Source of the DNA: Curtobacterium sp. ZW137
Lineage (GTDB): Bacteria; Actinomycetota; Actinomycetes; Actinomycetales; Microbacteriaceae
Direction: 5' to 3'
Length of the DNA: 64,000 nucleotides
Assembly: GCF_003762905.1 (NCBI RefSeq)
Contig: NZ_RJKS01000004.1
Span: forward strand, 186,001 to 250,000
Part shown: positions 26,900 through 35,615 of the stretch, in pieces
Position numbering within the stretch: position 1 is the first letter of the stretch
Layout: every line of letters starts with the position of its first letter
Position numbers and translations under genes: made by a program
The notes under the pieces: generated by a model
Seen by the model: the letters and a program-made list of their open reading frames with translations, nothing else
Database searches by the model: none
What the model was told of the DNA's origin: nothing

Positions 26900-28435
26900 T
26901 CAGCGTGCCGCGGACAGCTCCCGCTCCCGGGCCGCCCGGACCGCGTCCTCGGCGGCGAAGGGCAGGTCCCCGAGGTCGAGGTTCGGGTTCGTGTCCTGCG
27001 TGAGGACGAGCTCGCGGGCCTCCTCGGCCGTCTCCACCGCGGGCATCGACCCGGGGAGCGGTCGCTGCGAGGACTCCTTCATGCAGAACACCCCGATCGC
27101 ACCGACGACGCTCATCGCCATCAGGAAGTACGCCGGCGCGAGCTCGTCGCCCGTCGCCGTGAGCAGCGCCTGCACGATGAGCGGCGTCGTCCCGCCGAAC
27201 ACCGCGATCGCGATGTTGTACGCGAAGCCCATCCCGCCGTACCGGGTGGAGGTCGGGAACAGCGCCGGCAGCGACGCCGCCTGGTTCGACACCCACAGCG
27301 CGGTCATCAGCGCCAGGAGCGCGAGGCCGGACAGCGTCGACCACTGCTCGCCGTGCCCGATGAGCAGGAACGCGGGGACGACGAGCACGACGGTCGTCGC
27401 GGCACCGATCCACATCACGACGCGACGGCCGAGCTTGTCGGACAGCTTGCCGGTCAGCGGCAGCATCACGGCGAGGAGTACCAGCACCGGGATCGTGAGC
27501 AGCGTGCCGTCGAGCGCGGAGTACCCGAGCGAGTCGGTGAGGTACGTCGGCATGTACGAGGTCAGCGCGTAGCCGACGGTGTTCGACGCGGCGACGAGCA
27601 TGATCGCGATGACGATCGGCCGCCAGTGCTCGCGGATCATCGCGAACACGTTCGCGGGGCGGTCCCCGGACGCGTCGGCGAGCACCTCGGAGGACGCGGC
27701 CTGCGCGGCCTGGGTCGCGGCGAACACCGGGGACTCCTCGATGCGCAGACGGAACCAGATCGCCACGGCGCCGATCACACCGGCGGCCAGGAACGGCAGC
27801 CGCCAGCCCCACGCGGTCATCGCGTCGTCGCCGAGGGTGATCTGCAGCACCGACACCACCGTGGCGCCGAGCGCGAAGCCCATGTAGCTGCCGAAGTCGA
27901 GGATGCTCGCGAAGAACCCGCGACGACGGTCGGGGGCGTACTCGGTCACGAACGTGGTCGCGCCGGCGTACTCACCGCCGGTCGAGAAGCCCTGCAGGAG
28001 CTTGAGCACGACGAGGACGATCGGTGCGAAGACCCCGATCGTCGCGTACGCCGGCAGCGCCCCGATGAGGAAGGTCGACGACGCCATCAGGATGAGTGTC
28101 GTGGCGAGCACCTTCTGGCGACCGATCCGGTCCCCGAGGCGCCCGAACACGATCCCGCCGAGCGGCCGCGCGACGTACGTCGCCGCGAACACCCCGAGGC
28201 TGAACAGGATCTGCACCGCGGGCTCGGCGGTCGGCAGGAACACCCGCCCCATGGTCACGGCGAGGTAGCCGTACACGCCGACGTCGTACCACTCCATCGT
28301 GTTGCCGACGACCATGCCGCTGACGGCCTTGCGCATCATGCTCTTGTCGACGACGGTGACGTCGCTCTCGCGGAGCCGACGGGCCGGCTGTTCGGCTGGC
28401 CGTCGGCGCTCGGTACTGCTGGGATCGGAACCCAC
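26900..28435 (-). CDS. MFS transporter, metabolite:H+ symporter (MHS) family
   Basis: A 511-residue transporter with 12 predicted helices. The MHS signature is at the first helix (GMVVGNTMEWYDVGVYGYLAVTMGRVF), with RPLGGIVFGRLGDRIGRQKVLATTLILM in the 2-3 loop and GGEYAGATTFVTEYAP in helix 5. The family (ProP, KgtP, ShiA) imports osmolytes or organic acids with protons; the substrate here is unknown. The GTG start at 28435 is chosen because GAGGAG lies 6 nt before it. The C-terminal tail is long, charged and cytosolic. Confidence 0.9.
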   Translation of the reverse strand: MGSDPSSTERRRPAEQPARRLRESDVTVVDKSMMRKAVSGMVVGNTMEWYDVGVYGYLAVTMGRVFLPTAEPAVQILFSLGVFAATYVARPLGGIVFGRLGDRIGRQKVLATTLILMASSTFLIGALPAYATIGVFAPIVLVVLKLLQGFSTGGEYAGATTFVTEYAPDRRRGFFASILDFGSYMGFALGATVVSVLQITLGDDAMTAWGWRLPFLAAGVIGAVAIWFRLRIEESPVFAATQAAQAASSEVLADASGDRPANVFAMIREHWRPIVIAIMLVAASNTVGYALTSYMPTYLTDSLGYSALDGTLLTIPVLVLLAVMLPLTGKLSDKLGRRVVMWIGAATTVVLVVPAFLLIGHGEQWSTLSGLALLALMTALWVSNQAASLPALFPTSTRYGGMGFAYNIAIAVFGGTTPLIVQALLTATGDELAPAYFLMAMSVVGAIGVFCMKESSQRPLPGSMPAVETAEEARELVLTQDTNPNLDLGDLPFAAEDAVRAARERELSAAR

Positions 28436-28621
28436 GTGTTTCTCCTCGGGTCGGGACTCGGGACGGACCCGGATCGGCCGGGTCGGTGAACGGGCCACGA
28501 CGTTACCGAGCAACCGAAATGTCATTGGCCGGTGATTCCCAGGCAACGGCGTGTCACCCGAACGAGGGGCACGTCCGATCCGCAGCGGGACACGGAAGCG
28601 TGAACCTGAGTAACGAGGTCA

Positions 28622-28627
28622 TAACAT
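28622..28627 (+). promoter_or_regulatory. -10 box of the DinB-like gene (leaderless)
   Basis: TAACAT ends 6 nt before the ATG at 28634, leaving no space for a ribosome-binding site. A weak -35 candidate, GTGAAC, lies 16 bp upstream of it. Confidence 0.4.
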
Positions 28628-28633
28628 CGGCCC

Positions 28634-29161
28634 ATGGCGATCGAACCGGACACGAAGAACTGGACCTGGGTCATCGAGAGCGCATGCCCCGAGTGCGGCT
28701 ACGACGGCAGCACGGTGACGATCCGCGACGTCCCGGGCATCATCGAGGCGAACGCGACCGGCTGGCCCGGCGAGCTCGCGCGGGCCGGCGTCCGCGACCG
28801 TCCGGACGAGGACACCTGGTCAGCGCTCGAGTACGGCGCGCACGTCCGCGACGTGCACCGGAAGATGACCGAACGCCTCGCGCTCATGCTCGCCGAGGAC
28901 GCCCCGACGTTCCCGAACTGGGACCAGGACGCCACCGCGATCGAGGACCACTACGGCGAGCAGGACCCGGCCACCGTCGCGCGCGAGCTCGGCGAGGCCG
29001 CCCACCGCGCGGCTCGGGCGTTCGACAACGTCCGGGACGACCAGCTCGAGCGCACCGGCCTCCGCTCCGACGGCAGCGCGTTCACCGTCGCGACGCTCGC
29101 CACCTACTACGCACACGACCCGGTGCACCACCTCTGGGACGTGCGGCGGGATCGCGCGTAA
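28634..29161 (+). CDS. DinB-family protein
   Basis: A 175-residue four-helix protein of the DinB / maleylpyruvate-isomerase-like fold. Likely metal ligands are His in ALEYGAHVRDVHRKM and in YYAHDPVHHLWDV. A CPECGYDG knuckle-like motif near the N-terminus (residues 19-26) is typical of the actinobacterial branch. Members include thiol-dependent S-transferases using mycothiol and many proteins of unknown role. The last codons and the stop (GATCGCGCGTAA) form the first unit of a 19-nt tandem repeat. Confidence 0.82.
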   Translation: MAIEPDTKNWTWVIESACPECGYDGSTVTIRDVPGIIEANATGWPGELARAGVRDRPDEDTWSALEYGAHVRDVHRKMTERLALMLAEDAPTFPNWDQDATAIEDHYGEQDPATVARELGEAAHRAARAFDNVRDDQLERTGLRSDGSAFTVATLATYYAHDPVHHLWDVRRDRA

Positions 29162-29307
29162 GCAGTCCCAACGCGCGGAGGCAGTCGAAACGCGCGTAGG
29201 CAGTCCCAACGCGCGGAGGCAGTCGAAACGCGCGTAGGCGGTCGTTCCTTTCGACCCGGTACGCGCGTTCCCACCTCCTGACGAGCGCGCGGTGGGTGGG
29301 AACGCGC
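29153..29307. repeat. 19-nt tandem-unit intergenic element, copy A
   Basis: Five 19-nt units of type CGCGCG(T/G)AGGCAGTCNNAA occupy 29153-29247; the first includes the DinB stop codon. They are followed by TTCCTTTCGACC and a hairpin in which GCGCGTTCCCACC (29262-29274) pairs with GGTGGGAACGCGC (29295-29307). The same arrangement occurs at 52032-52103. Apart from this element and the terminator at 29316 the 247-bp gap holds no gene. Confidence 0.75.
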
Positions 29308-29315
29308 CGACCAGC

Positions 29316-29360
29316 GGACGGGAGGCGCGGGTCGGACCCGCACCGCGCCTCCAGACCGTC
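29316..29360. terminator. Imperfect palindromic terminator
   Basis: GGACGGGAGGCGCGGGTC pairs imperfectly with CCGCGCCTCCAGACCGTC around a short loop. It shares the GGACGGGAGGC arm with the palindromes at 7399 and 26052 and lies between the convergent DinB-like and SorC genes. Confidence 0.5.
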
Positions 29361-29407
29361 TCGTCCCACGTCCGGGGCCGCAGCCGCGTCACCCGTGTGG
29401 TGTCGGG

Positions 29408-30370
29408 TCAGGCGAGCGCGTCCAGCAGGGCCCGTCCCGTCGCGGCGTCCGTCACCAGCTCGTTGACCAGGCCGCCACGGACCGCCCCGATGATGCTCGG
29501 CACCTTCGACTCCCCGACCGCCAGGCCGACGACGTGCGGGACGGCGGAGAGGACCTCGCGCGCGGTGCGCACCATCCGGTCGCTGCCCGCGAACTCGATC
29601 GCCCGCCCGTCGGCGTCGTAGAAGTTCAGACAGACGTCGCCGGCCGCACGGTCGAGCGCCTCGTCCTCCACCGGGATGCCCCGGGTCATCGCGTCGCGGG
29701 TCGGGATCGGCGCACCGATGCCGAGGATCGCGCCCTTCGCCCGACCCCAGAGCCCGATGACGTGCTGGAACGCCGGGTCCTCGTCGAGGGAGGCGCGCAT
29801 CGCCTCCGACGGCAGCGCCTGCGCGAAGAGGAAGGCCGGGATCGCACCGGAGCGCTCCGCGGCCGTCCGGGTGATCTCGTTCGTCTGGAACCACGGCATC
29901 GGGTCCGCCTGCCCGCCCACCGTCGGGACGAGCTGCACGCCGTGGAGCTGCGGCATCCCGGAGCGTGCGACGTCGTACACCGTGCGACCGGAGGACATCA
30001 GGACCGCGTCGCCGGGCTGGAGCGCCATGCCCTCGACGGCTGCGGCGACCGGCGCGGCGAGGTCGGCGCCGAGCGTCGCCGCGTGCGTGACCGCCGTGAG
30101 GTGCACGGCCCGGAGCCCGAGCACGACCTGCAGCCGTTCGGCGAGTGCGACCGTCTCGTCCTGGAACGGGTCGACGACCTCGATGCGGACGAGCCCGGCG
30201 CGCCGGGCCTCGGAGACCAGGCGCGACACCGTCGGCCGGGAGACGCCGAGCCGAGCGGCGATCTCCACCTGCGTGGCGTCCTCGAGGTAGTACATCCGCG
30301 CCGCCTGGTAGACGGTGTCGAGCGGGAAACGGCTGCGGGCGCCGTCCGGGGTGGGGGTCTCGGCCGACAT
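29408..30370 (-). CDS. SorC-family sugar-binding transcriptional regulator
   Basis: A 320-residue regulator with helix-turn-helix at about 20-60 ([42 protein letters not shown]) and a sugar-phosphate effector domain ([74 protein letters not shown]). It is divergent from an RpiB/LacAB-type isomerase with a GGACAAATGTCC palindrome between, so it likely represses that isomerase in response to a pentose- or tetrose-phosphate. The ATG at 30370 is chosen because homologous sequence starts there. Confidence 0.9.
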   Translation of the reverse strand: MSAETPTPDGARSRFPLDTVYQAARMYYLEDATQVEIAARLGVSRPTVSRLVSEARRAGLVRIEVVDPFQDETVALAERLQVVLGLRAVHLTAVTHAATLGADLAAPVAAAVEGMALQPGDAVLMSSGRTVYDVARSGMPQLHGVQLVPTVGGQADPMPWFQTNEITRTAAERSGAIPAFLFAQALPSEAMRASLDEDPAFQHVIGLWGRAKGAILGIGAPIPTRDAMTRGIPVEDEALDRAAGDVCLNFYDADGRAIEFAGSDRMVRTAREVLSAVPHVVGLAVGESKVPSIIGAVRGGLVNELVTDAATGRALLDALA

Positions 30371-30411
30371 GGGGTGATCGTAGCGCGCCACGCGCAGCAG
30401 AAATTGTGTGC

Positions 30412-30440
30412 TGGACAAATGTCCTGCGTCCGCGCAGACT
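30412..30440 (+). promoter_or_regulatory. Leaderless promoter and operator of the RpiB-type gene
   Basis: TGGACA (30412-30417), a 17-bp spacer and CAGACT (30435-30440) end 7 nt before the ATG at 30448. The palindrome GGACAAATGTCC (30413-30424, 5-bp arms) covers the -35 box, as expected for repression by the divergent SorC protein. Confidence 0.5.
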
Positions 30441-30447
30441 GGGCTGC

Positions 30448-30927
30448 ATGACGTACCGACTGGTGATCGGCTCGGATGATGCCGGGTTCGACTACAAGGA
30501 GATCATCAAGCGCGACCTGCTCGCGGACGACCGGGTGTCGAGTGTCGTGGACGTCGGTGTCGACGCCGACGGGCACACGGCGTACCCGCACGTGGCCGTC
30601 GACGCCGCTCGGCTGGTGGCCTCGGGCGAGGCCGACCGGGCGATCCTGATCTGCGGGACCGGGCTCGGGGTGGCGATCAGCGCGAACAAGGTGCCGGGCA
30701 TCCGGGCCGTCACCGCGCACGACTCGTACAGCGTCGAGCGTTCGGTGCTCTCGAACGACGCGCAGGTGCTCTGCATGGGGCAGCGTGTGATCGGGGTCGA
30801 GCTGGCGCGGCGCCTGGCGAAGGAGTGGCTCGGGTACTCGTTCGACACGTCCTCGGCGTCGGCCGAGAAGGTCGCCGCGATCTGCGCCTACGACGGCAGC
30901 GCCCCCGCCGGGGTCGACGCGGTCTGA
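30448..30927 (+). CDS. RpiB/LacA/LacB-family sugar-phosphate isomerase
   Basis: A 159-residue cytosolic aldose-ketose isomerase. It opens with [16 protein letters not shown], the RpiB start, with DD where Escherichia RpiB has DH. The catalytic-loop region is [51 protein letters not shown]. The active-site Cys is in ICGTG, and [10 protein letters not shown] is the usual conserved block. Possible substrates are ribose-5-phosphate, allose-6-phosphate, galactose-6-phosphate or tetrulose phosphates. Control by a SorC regulator argues for a catabolic role rather than general pentose phosphate metabolism. Confidence 0.88.
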   Translation: MTYRLVIGSDDAGFDYKEIIKRDLLADDRVSSVVDVGVDADGHTAYPHVAVDAARLVASGEADRAILICGTGLGVAISANKVPGIRAVTAHDSYSVERSVLSNDAQVLCMGQRVIGVELARRLAKEWLGYSFDTSSASAEKVAAICAYDGSAPAGVDAV

Positions 30928-30975
30928 CGTCGGCGGCCCGGGCTCGGGCTCGGGCCCGGACCGTCGCGGGGCCCC

Positions 30976-31013
30976 GCGTGCTTCGCGCGCTTCGCGTGCT
31001 TCGCGTGCTTCGC
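30976..31013. repeat. 9-nt tandem repeat
   Basis: Four copies of GCG(T/C)GCTTC with the next GC, directly after the RpiB-type gene, preceded by CGGGCT hexamers near 30936-30954. No function is apparent. Confidence 0.5.
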
Positions 31014-31069
31014 ACAACCAAAAGCAGTCCGCGCCACGGAAGTCCGTGGTGCGGACTGTTCTCGGTTGT
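31014..31069. terminator. Long hairpin after the RpiB-type gene
   Basis: Nested inverted repeat: ACAACC pairs with GGTTGT, CAGTCCGC with GCGGACTG and CCACGGA with TCCGTGG around an AG loop. It starts 87 bp after the isomerase stop and ends before the remnant at 31092. It is one of the strongest stems in the window. Confidence 0.65.
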
Positions 31070-31091
31070 GCGGCGGGCCTACGCTCGCACC

Positions 31092-31374
31092 GTGCAGTGG
31101 ACGGACGATGTCGAGCGAGGGGCGTGGCTGCTCGACCGAGTGGGGCGATGGGCGACACCGGGCGGCGTCGCCGGCATCGGGTTCGCGGCGTACGCCAGGA
31201 TCCTGCACCCGCCGACAGCCGCCGCAGATGCTGTGGCCGGAGGGCCACGAGTGGGTCGTGGCATCGGAGATCGACTGGGACTCCACCATCGTCGCCGGTC
31301 CACGCGACCTCGTCGATGCGGTGCTCGCCGACGGTCGTCTCGAGGTGTTCGAGGTCGACGTTCGCCGGCGGTGA
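31092..31374 (+). pseudogene. Frameshifted small actinobacterial protein
   Basis: Two adjacent frames together read as one protein. The first, from GTG 31092, encodes VQWTDDVERGAWLLDRVGRW and on to GIGFAAYARILHPPTA. A second frame picks up near 31225 with LWPEGHEWVVASEIDW and continues to RLEVFEVDVRRR with a stop at 31372-31374. Neither frame is plausible on its own past the junction (about 31210-31235). The GF-AYARILHP motif is common in actinobacterial proteins of unknown function, where more sequence normally separates the halves. TACGCT 6 nt before the GTG gives a leaderless promoter-like context. A sequencing error is also possible. Confidence 0.6.
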
Positions 31375-31505
31375 CACCCTTCCGGTCGTCGGCATGCGAG
31401 CGTGACTGTGGACAACACGTCGCGGGGCCGGACGGGTGCACAGCGGACTGTCGGTTGCCCGACCTAGTGTGCTGAGCACTCGAACGCTGTACCGAGGGGA
31501 ACCCG

Positions 31506-32579
31506 ATGAAGAAGTCCGCATGGCTGCCCGCCGTCATCGCGCCGGTGGTCGTCGCCGGGGCCATCGCGGCGCCGGCACTCGCCAACGCCGCCAGCACGCC
31601 GCTCGCGGGGGCGAACCCGACCGCGGCGGACGTCATCGCCAGCGTCGCGAAGTCCTCCGGCGCGCAGTACTCGGGCAAGCTCGCGCAGACCAGCGACCTC
31701 GGCCTCCCGGAACTCCCCACCGGGTCCGGCGGGTCCTCGCTCGAGGGCAACGCCTCCGACGCGCTGAGCCTCCTCACCGCGTCGCACACCGCGCGCGTGT
31801 ACGTCGACGGTGCGACGAAGCAGCGCGTGCAGGTGACGGAGCAGCTCGCCGAGCAGGACCTCATCCGCAACGGCAGTGACGTCTGGACGTGGGACTCGAA
31901 GGAGCGCCAGGCCACGCACGTGACCCTGCCGGCGGACACCGCGAAGTCGATGCAGGACGGCACCACGACCCCCGCCGACATCGCGAAGCAGGCGATCGAC
32001 GCGATCCGCCCGAGCACCACCGTCTCGAAGCCGACGACCACGAAGGTCGCCGGGCAGAGCGCCTGGCAGATCACGCTCACCCCGAAGTCGTCCGGCACCC
32101 TCGTCGGCAGCGTCCAGCTCGCTGTGGACAAGCAGACCGGTCTCCCGCTCCGCGCTGCGATCGAGGCGAAGGGGCAGTCCGACCCGGCGTTCCAGGTCCG
32201 CTTCACCAGCTTGTCCTACGGCGCACCGGCGTCCCGGCTGTTCGACTTCACGCCCCCGTCCGGCGCGAAGGTCACGACGAAGGACCTGTCCGACGCCGCT
32301 GACCACGCGGGCGCCGGCAAGGGCGACCGATCCACGAGCCACGACGGCGCTCCGACGCTGACCGGCAAGGGCTGGTCCACGATCGCCGAGCTCCCGGCCG
32401 GCACCGCAGACCAGAGCGGCCTCGGTGACGATGCCTCGACGCTGCTGAACCAGCTCACGAAGGCCGTCGACGGCGGCCGTGCGATCCAGACCTCGCTCGT
32501 GTCCGTGTACCTGACCGACGACGGCCGTGTCCTCGCGGGCGCCGTGCCGGTGTCGAGCCTGGTCGCCGCCGCGAAGTGA
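31506..32579 (+). CDS. Secreted LolA-like/DUF2092 protein
   Basis: A 357-residue exported protein. The signal peptide is MKKSAWLPAVIAPVVVAGAIAAPALANA, with cleavage near residue 28. The mature domain resembles LolA/LppX-like lipoprotein carriers (AADVIASVAKSSGAQYSGKLAQTSDLG, ARVYVDGATKQRVQVTEQLAEQDLIRNGSDVWTWDS, QLAVDKQTGLPLRAAIEAKG). There is no lipobox cysteine. The stop overlaps the GTG of an ABC ATPase gene (GTGA), so the three genes form one operon, suggesting an exporter with an extracytoplasmic partner, perhaps for a lipid or cell-envelope compound. That role is inferred. Confidence 0.75.
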   Translation: MKKSAWLPAVIAPVVVAGAIAAPALANAASTPLAGANPTAADVIASVAKSSGAQYSGKLAQTSDLGLPELPTGSGGSSLEGNASDALSLLTASHTARVYVDGATKQRVQVTEQLAEQDLIRNGSDVWTWDSKERQATHVTLPADTAKSMQDGTTTPADIAKQAIDAIRPSTTVSKPTTTKVAGQSAWQITLTPKSSGTLVGSVQLAVDKQTGLPLRAAIEAKGQSDPAFQVRFTSLSYGAPASRLFDFTPPSGAKVTTKDLSDAADHAGAGKGDRSTSHDGAPTLTGKGWSTIAELPAGTADQSGLGDDASTLLNQLTKAVDGGRAIQTSLVSVYLTDDGRVLAGAVPVSSLVAAAK

Positions 32580-33568
32580 GCCCGACCGACCCGGCACCCG
32601 ACACGACCGACGCGGGCGCCCCGACGACCGCAGCCGACTTCGCGATCCGCACCACGGGCCTCCAGAAGGTCTTCCGCAAGCAACGCGCGGTCGACGGCAT
32701 CGACCTCGCCGTCCCCCGGGGTGCCGTCTTCGGGTTCCTCGGGCCGAACGGCTCGGGGAAGACGACCACCATCCGGATGCTGCTCGGCCTGTCGTCCGCG
32801 ACGGGCGGCACCATCGAGGTGCTCGGCGAGTCGATGCCCTCGGCGCTGCACTCGGTGCTCCCCCGCGTCGGTGCGCTCGTCGAGGGCCCGGCGTTCTACC
32901 CGTACCTCTCCGGCCGCGCGAACCTCAGCCGCTTCGACGCTGCCGATCCGACCTCGGACCCGCGCAGCCGGAAGGACCGTGTGGCGGCGGCACTCGACCG
33001 TGTCGGGCTCTCGCACGCCGCGGACAAGAAGGCGCACGCGTACTCGCTCGGCATGAAGCAGCGGCTGGGCCTCGCGAACGCGCTGCTCTCGCCGCGCGAC
33101 CTGCTCGTGCTCGACGAGCCGACGAACGGCCTCGACCCGCAGGGCACCCGCGAGGTCCGCAACCTCATCCGGTCCCTGGCGGACGACGGCACGACGGTGT
33201 TCGTGTCGAGCCACCTGCTCGCCGAGATCGAACAGGTCTGCACGCACGCCGGGGTCATGCGCACGGGCAAGCTCGTCGCGCAGGGCACCCTCGACGACCT
33301 CCGGTCCGCCGGCGCACGCACGGTGACCGTCCACACGCCGGACCTCGGTCAGGCCGGGTCGGTGCTGATGCGGCTCGGGCTCACCCCGCGGCACGACGGC
33401 GGCGCCGATGCGCTGGTGGCCGACCTGCCCGTCGAGCTCCTCCCCGAGACGATCGTGGCGGAACTCGTGCGCGCGGACGTCAGGGTCCGCGGCGTCGCCG
33501 TCGGTGGTGGCACCCTCGAAGACCTGTTCGTCGCGCTCACCGGGGAGGGCTTCGATGTCGCAGCCTGA
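32576..33568 (+). CDS. ABC transporter ATP-binding protein
   Basis: A 330-residue ATPase of the CcmA/DrrA-like exporter class. Walker A is GPNGSGKTT (about 60-68), the signature is YSLGMKQRLGLANAL (where LSGGQ is SLGMK), Walker B is LLVLDEPTNGLDP and the H-loop is VSSHLL. A C-terminal extension of about 100 residues, including TVTVHTPDLGQAGSVLMRLG, is typical of the class. It starts with a GTG overlapping the preceding stop and overlaps the permease gene by 14 bp. It powers the ABC-2 permease downstream. Confidence 0.92.
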   Translation: MSPTDPAPDTTDAGAPTTAADFAIRTTGLQKVFRKQRAVDGIDLAVPRGAVFGFLGPNGSGKTTTIRMLLGLSSATGGTIEVLGESMPSALHSVLPRVGALVEGPAFYPYLSGRANLSRFDAADPTSDPRSRKDRVAAALDRVGLSHAADKKAHAYSLGMKQRLGLANALLSPRDLLVLDEPTNGLDPQGTREVRNLIRSLADDGTTVFVSSHLLAEIEQVCTHAGVMRTGKLVAQGTLDDLRSAGARTVTVHTPDLGQAGSVLMRLGLTPRHDGGADALVADLPVELLPETIVAELVRADVRVRGVAVGGGTLEDLFVALTGEGFDVAA

Positions 33569-34430
33569 GCGCACGGCGACCCCGGCGCAGACGGCCCGCA
33601 CGGCTCCCCCGACGCGGTCCCGGCCCTTCGCGCTGCTCGGCTCCGAGCTCGCGCTCGTGTTCCGCCGTCGCCGCACGTGGGCGATGCTCGGCGCGCTGGC
33701 GCTCGTCCCGATCCTCATCGCGGTCGCGGTCCGGCTGACCACCGGGGACGACTCCGGCGGCCCCGCGTTCCTCGGCGACATCACGAACAACGGCCTGTTC
33801 GTCTCGTTCACGGCGCTCACGGTGTCGATCCCGCTGTTCCTGCCCCTCACCGTCGGCGTCGTCGCGGGTGACACGGTCGCGGGCGAGGCCAGTCACGGCA
33901 CGATCCGCTACCTGCTCGTCGCGCCGACCGGTCGCCTCCGGTTCATCCTCGTCAAGTACGCGGGCGCGGTCGCGTTCTGCCTCGCCGCGACGCTCCTCAT
34001 CGTGCTGGTCGGTGCCGCGATCGGCGCCGCGCTGTTCCCGATCGGGCCGGTGACGCTGCTCTCCGGGACGCAGGTCGACGGCTGGTCGTACGCCGGTCGT
34101 GCCCTGCTGCTGGCGCTCTACGTGACGCTGTCGATGCTCGGGTTGTCCGCGATCGGGCTGTTCGCGTCCTCCCTGACGAACGTGCCGGTCGGTGCGATGG
34201 CCGCGACGGTGGTGCTGGCCGGGGCATCCCAGGTGCTCGACCAGCTCCCGCAGCTGGACTGGCTGCACCCGTTCCTGTTCTCGCACCAGTGGCTCGGGTT
34301 CGGGGACCTGCTCCGTGACCCGATCGCGTTCGACTCGTTCGGCAGCAACGCGCTGCTGCAGCTCGGCTACGTCGCGGTCTTCGGCACGCTGGCGTACGGC
34401 CGGTTCGCGACGAAGGACGTCCTCAGCTAG
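33555..34430 (+). CDS. ABC-2-type transporter permease
   Basis: A 291-residue permease with about six helices. The first is preceded by LLGSELALVFRRRRTWAMLGALALVPILIAVAVRL, the usual ABC-2 start. VVAGDTVAGEASHGTIRYLLVAPTGRLRFILVKYAG is the family's coupling region. The start ATG at 33555 overlaps the ATPase gene. Together they form an exporter with the LolA-like protein; the cargo is unknown. It ends 4 bp from the convergent oxidoreductase gene. Confidence 0.88.
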   Translation: MSQPERTATPAQTARTAPPTRSRPFALLGSELALVFRRRRTWAMLGALALVPILIAVAVRLTTGDDSGGPAFLGDITNNGLFVSFTALTVSIPLFLPLTVGVVAGDTVAGEASHGTIRYLLVAPTGRLRFILVKYAGAVAFCLAATLLIVLVGAAIGAALFPIGPVTLLSGTQVDGWSYAGRALLLALYVTLSMLGLSAIGLFASSLTNVPVGAMAATVVLAGASQVLDQLPQLDWLHPFLFSHQWLGFGDLLRDPIAFDSFGSNALLQLGYVAVFGTLAYGRFATKDVLS

Positions 34431-34433
34431 CGC

Positions 34434-35468
34434 TCACTGCGCCTCGGGCCGTGCCGGCGTGCCGCTCGACACCGGGTCCCTGAGGTCGCGGGACTTCTCG
34501 GACTTGTACCAGTGCAGTCGCGCGCCGGTCTCGACCGGCTGCATGCCGACCACGACCTTGCCGCGCGAGTGCATCTCCGCCAGGTCCTCGTACGCGTCGA
34601 CGATGTACTCGAACGGGTAGTACCCCGAGATGATGAACTGCACCTTGTGCCGCTGCACCAGGTCACCGAGGGTGGTGAGCATCTCGATCGCCTCCTGGTC
34701 GTCGCCGGGGGCCCGCAGGAACCGGATCTCGAGGTCGCGCCGGTCCTCGCTGGAGACGAACCGCTTCTCCGGGACACCGAGCGACTCCGCGAGGGCAGCG
34801 TTCTCGCCCTCGTCCCGGTTGTCGATGAAGGCCGTGATGGGGCGGCCGTCGGCGATCTCCCGGATCCGGTCCGCCTCCCCGTCGCCGTAGGCAACAGGGA
34901 GCGTCCCGATCTGCCGGAGCGCGTCGTGGTTGCGCGGACTGCCGAGCCCGATCACGGTCGCGCCGGCCTCGTGCGCGAGCTGGCACTCGATGTGTCCGAC
35001 GCCACCCGCCGCGGCGCTGATCACGACCGTGTCCTGCGGCCCGAGCTTCAGCGACCGCACGACCGAGAGCGCCGTGCACCCGGCGAGGTACAGGCTGCCC
35101 GCGACCTCGAACGTCATCGTGGAGGGCTTCTTCACGACCGCGCCGCGCGGGACGGTCACCCACGTCGCATGCGCGCCGCCGTGGGGTGCGTGCCCCATGA
35201 CCTCGTCGCCGACGTGCAGGTCGCGCACCTCGGTACCGCGGGCGCGGACGACGCCGGCGAAGTCGACGCCCTGGTGTGCTGGGAACTCGAGGTCGACGTG
35301 GTCCTGCAGCCGGCCTTCGCGGAGGAACCGCTCGATGTGGTTCAACCCGGCGACCGACACCTCGACGACGACCTCGCCCGGTCCGGGCTTCGGCTGTTCC
35401 TGGGTGACGAGCTCGACGACGTCGAATCCGCCGTAGCGGTCGTACTGCACTGCACTGCCGGTTCGCAT
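34434..35468 (-). CDS. Zinc-independent quinone-oxidoreductase-like MDR enzyme
   Basis: A 344-residue medium-chain dehydrogenase/reductase. The GroES-like N-terminal half has KPGPGEVVVEVSVAGLNHIERFLREG and FPAHQGVDFAGVVRARGTEV. The Rossmann half has GPQDTVVISAAAGGVGHIECQLAHEAGATVIGLGS, with AAAGGVG in the NADPH-binding position. The cysteines and histidine that bind Zn in alcohol dehydrogenases are missing, so it is likely an NADPH:quinone or enone reductase. AAGGAG lies 6 nt before the ATG at 35468. Monocistronic. Confidence 0.85.
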   Translation of the reverse strand: MRTGSAVQYDRYGGFDVVELVTQEQPKPGPGEVVVEVSVAGLNHIERFLREGRLQDHVDLEFPAHQGVDFAGVVRARGTEVRDLHVGDEVMGHAPHGGAHATWVTVPRGAVVKKPSTMTFEVAGSLYLAGCTALSVVRSLKLGPQDTVVISAAAGGVGHIECQLAHEAGATVIGLGSPRNHDALRQIGTLPVAYGDGEADRIREIADGRPITAFIDNRDEGENAALAESLGVPEKRFVSSEDRRDLEIRFLRAPGDDQEAIEMLTTLGDLVQRHKVQFIISGYYPFEYIVDAYEDLAEMHSRGKVVVGMQPVETGARLHWYKSEKSRDLRDPVSSGTPARPEAQ

Positions 35469-35615
35469 GGCGCACTCCTTCGGACGTTGTTGCACCGGCC
35501 TACTCGCGCTGCCGAGGAACTGCCTGCGCGTCCGGGGTACCGGCAGCTCCGCTGCACCGGACGGGAGGTACGGCGTGCGTCCGACCCGTCGGCCGCGGCG
35601 ATCCGACGGCCGGCT

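Noticed and set aside
29153..29247. Possible CRISPR array
   Set aside because: The 19-nt units are contiguous with no spacers, and no cas genes are present anywhere in the window.
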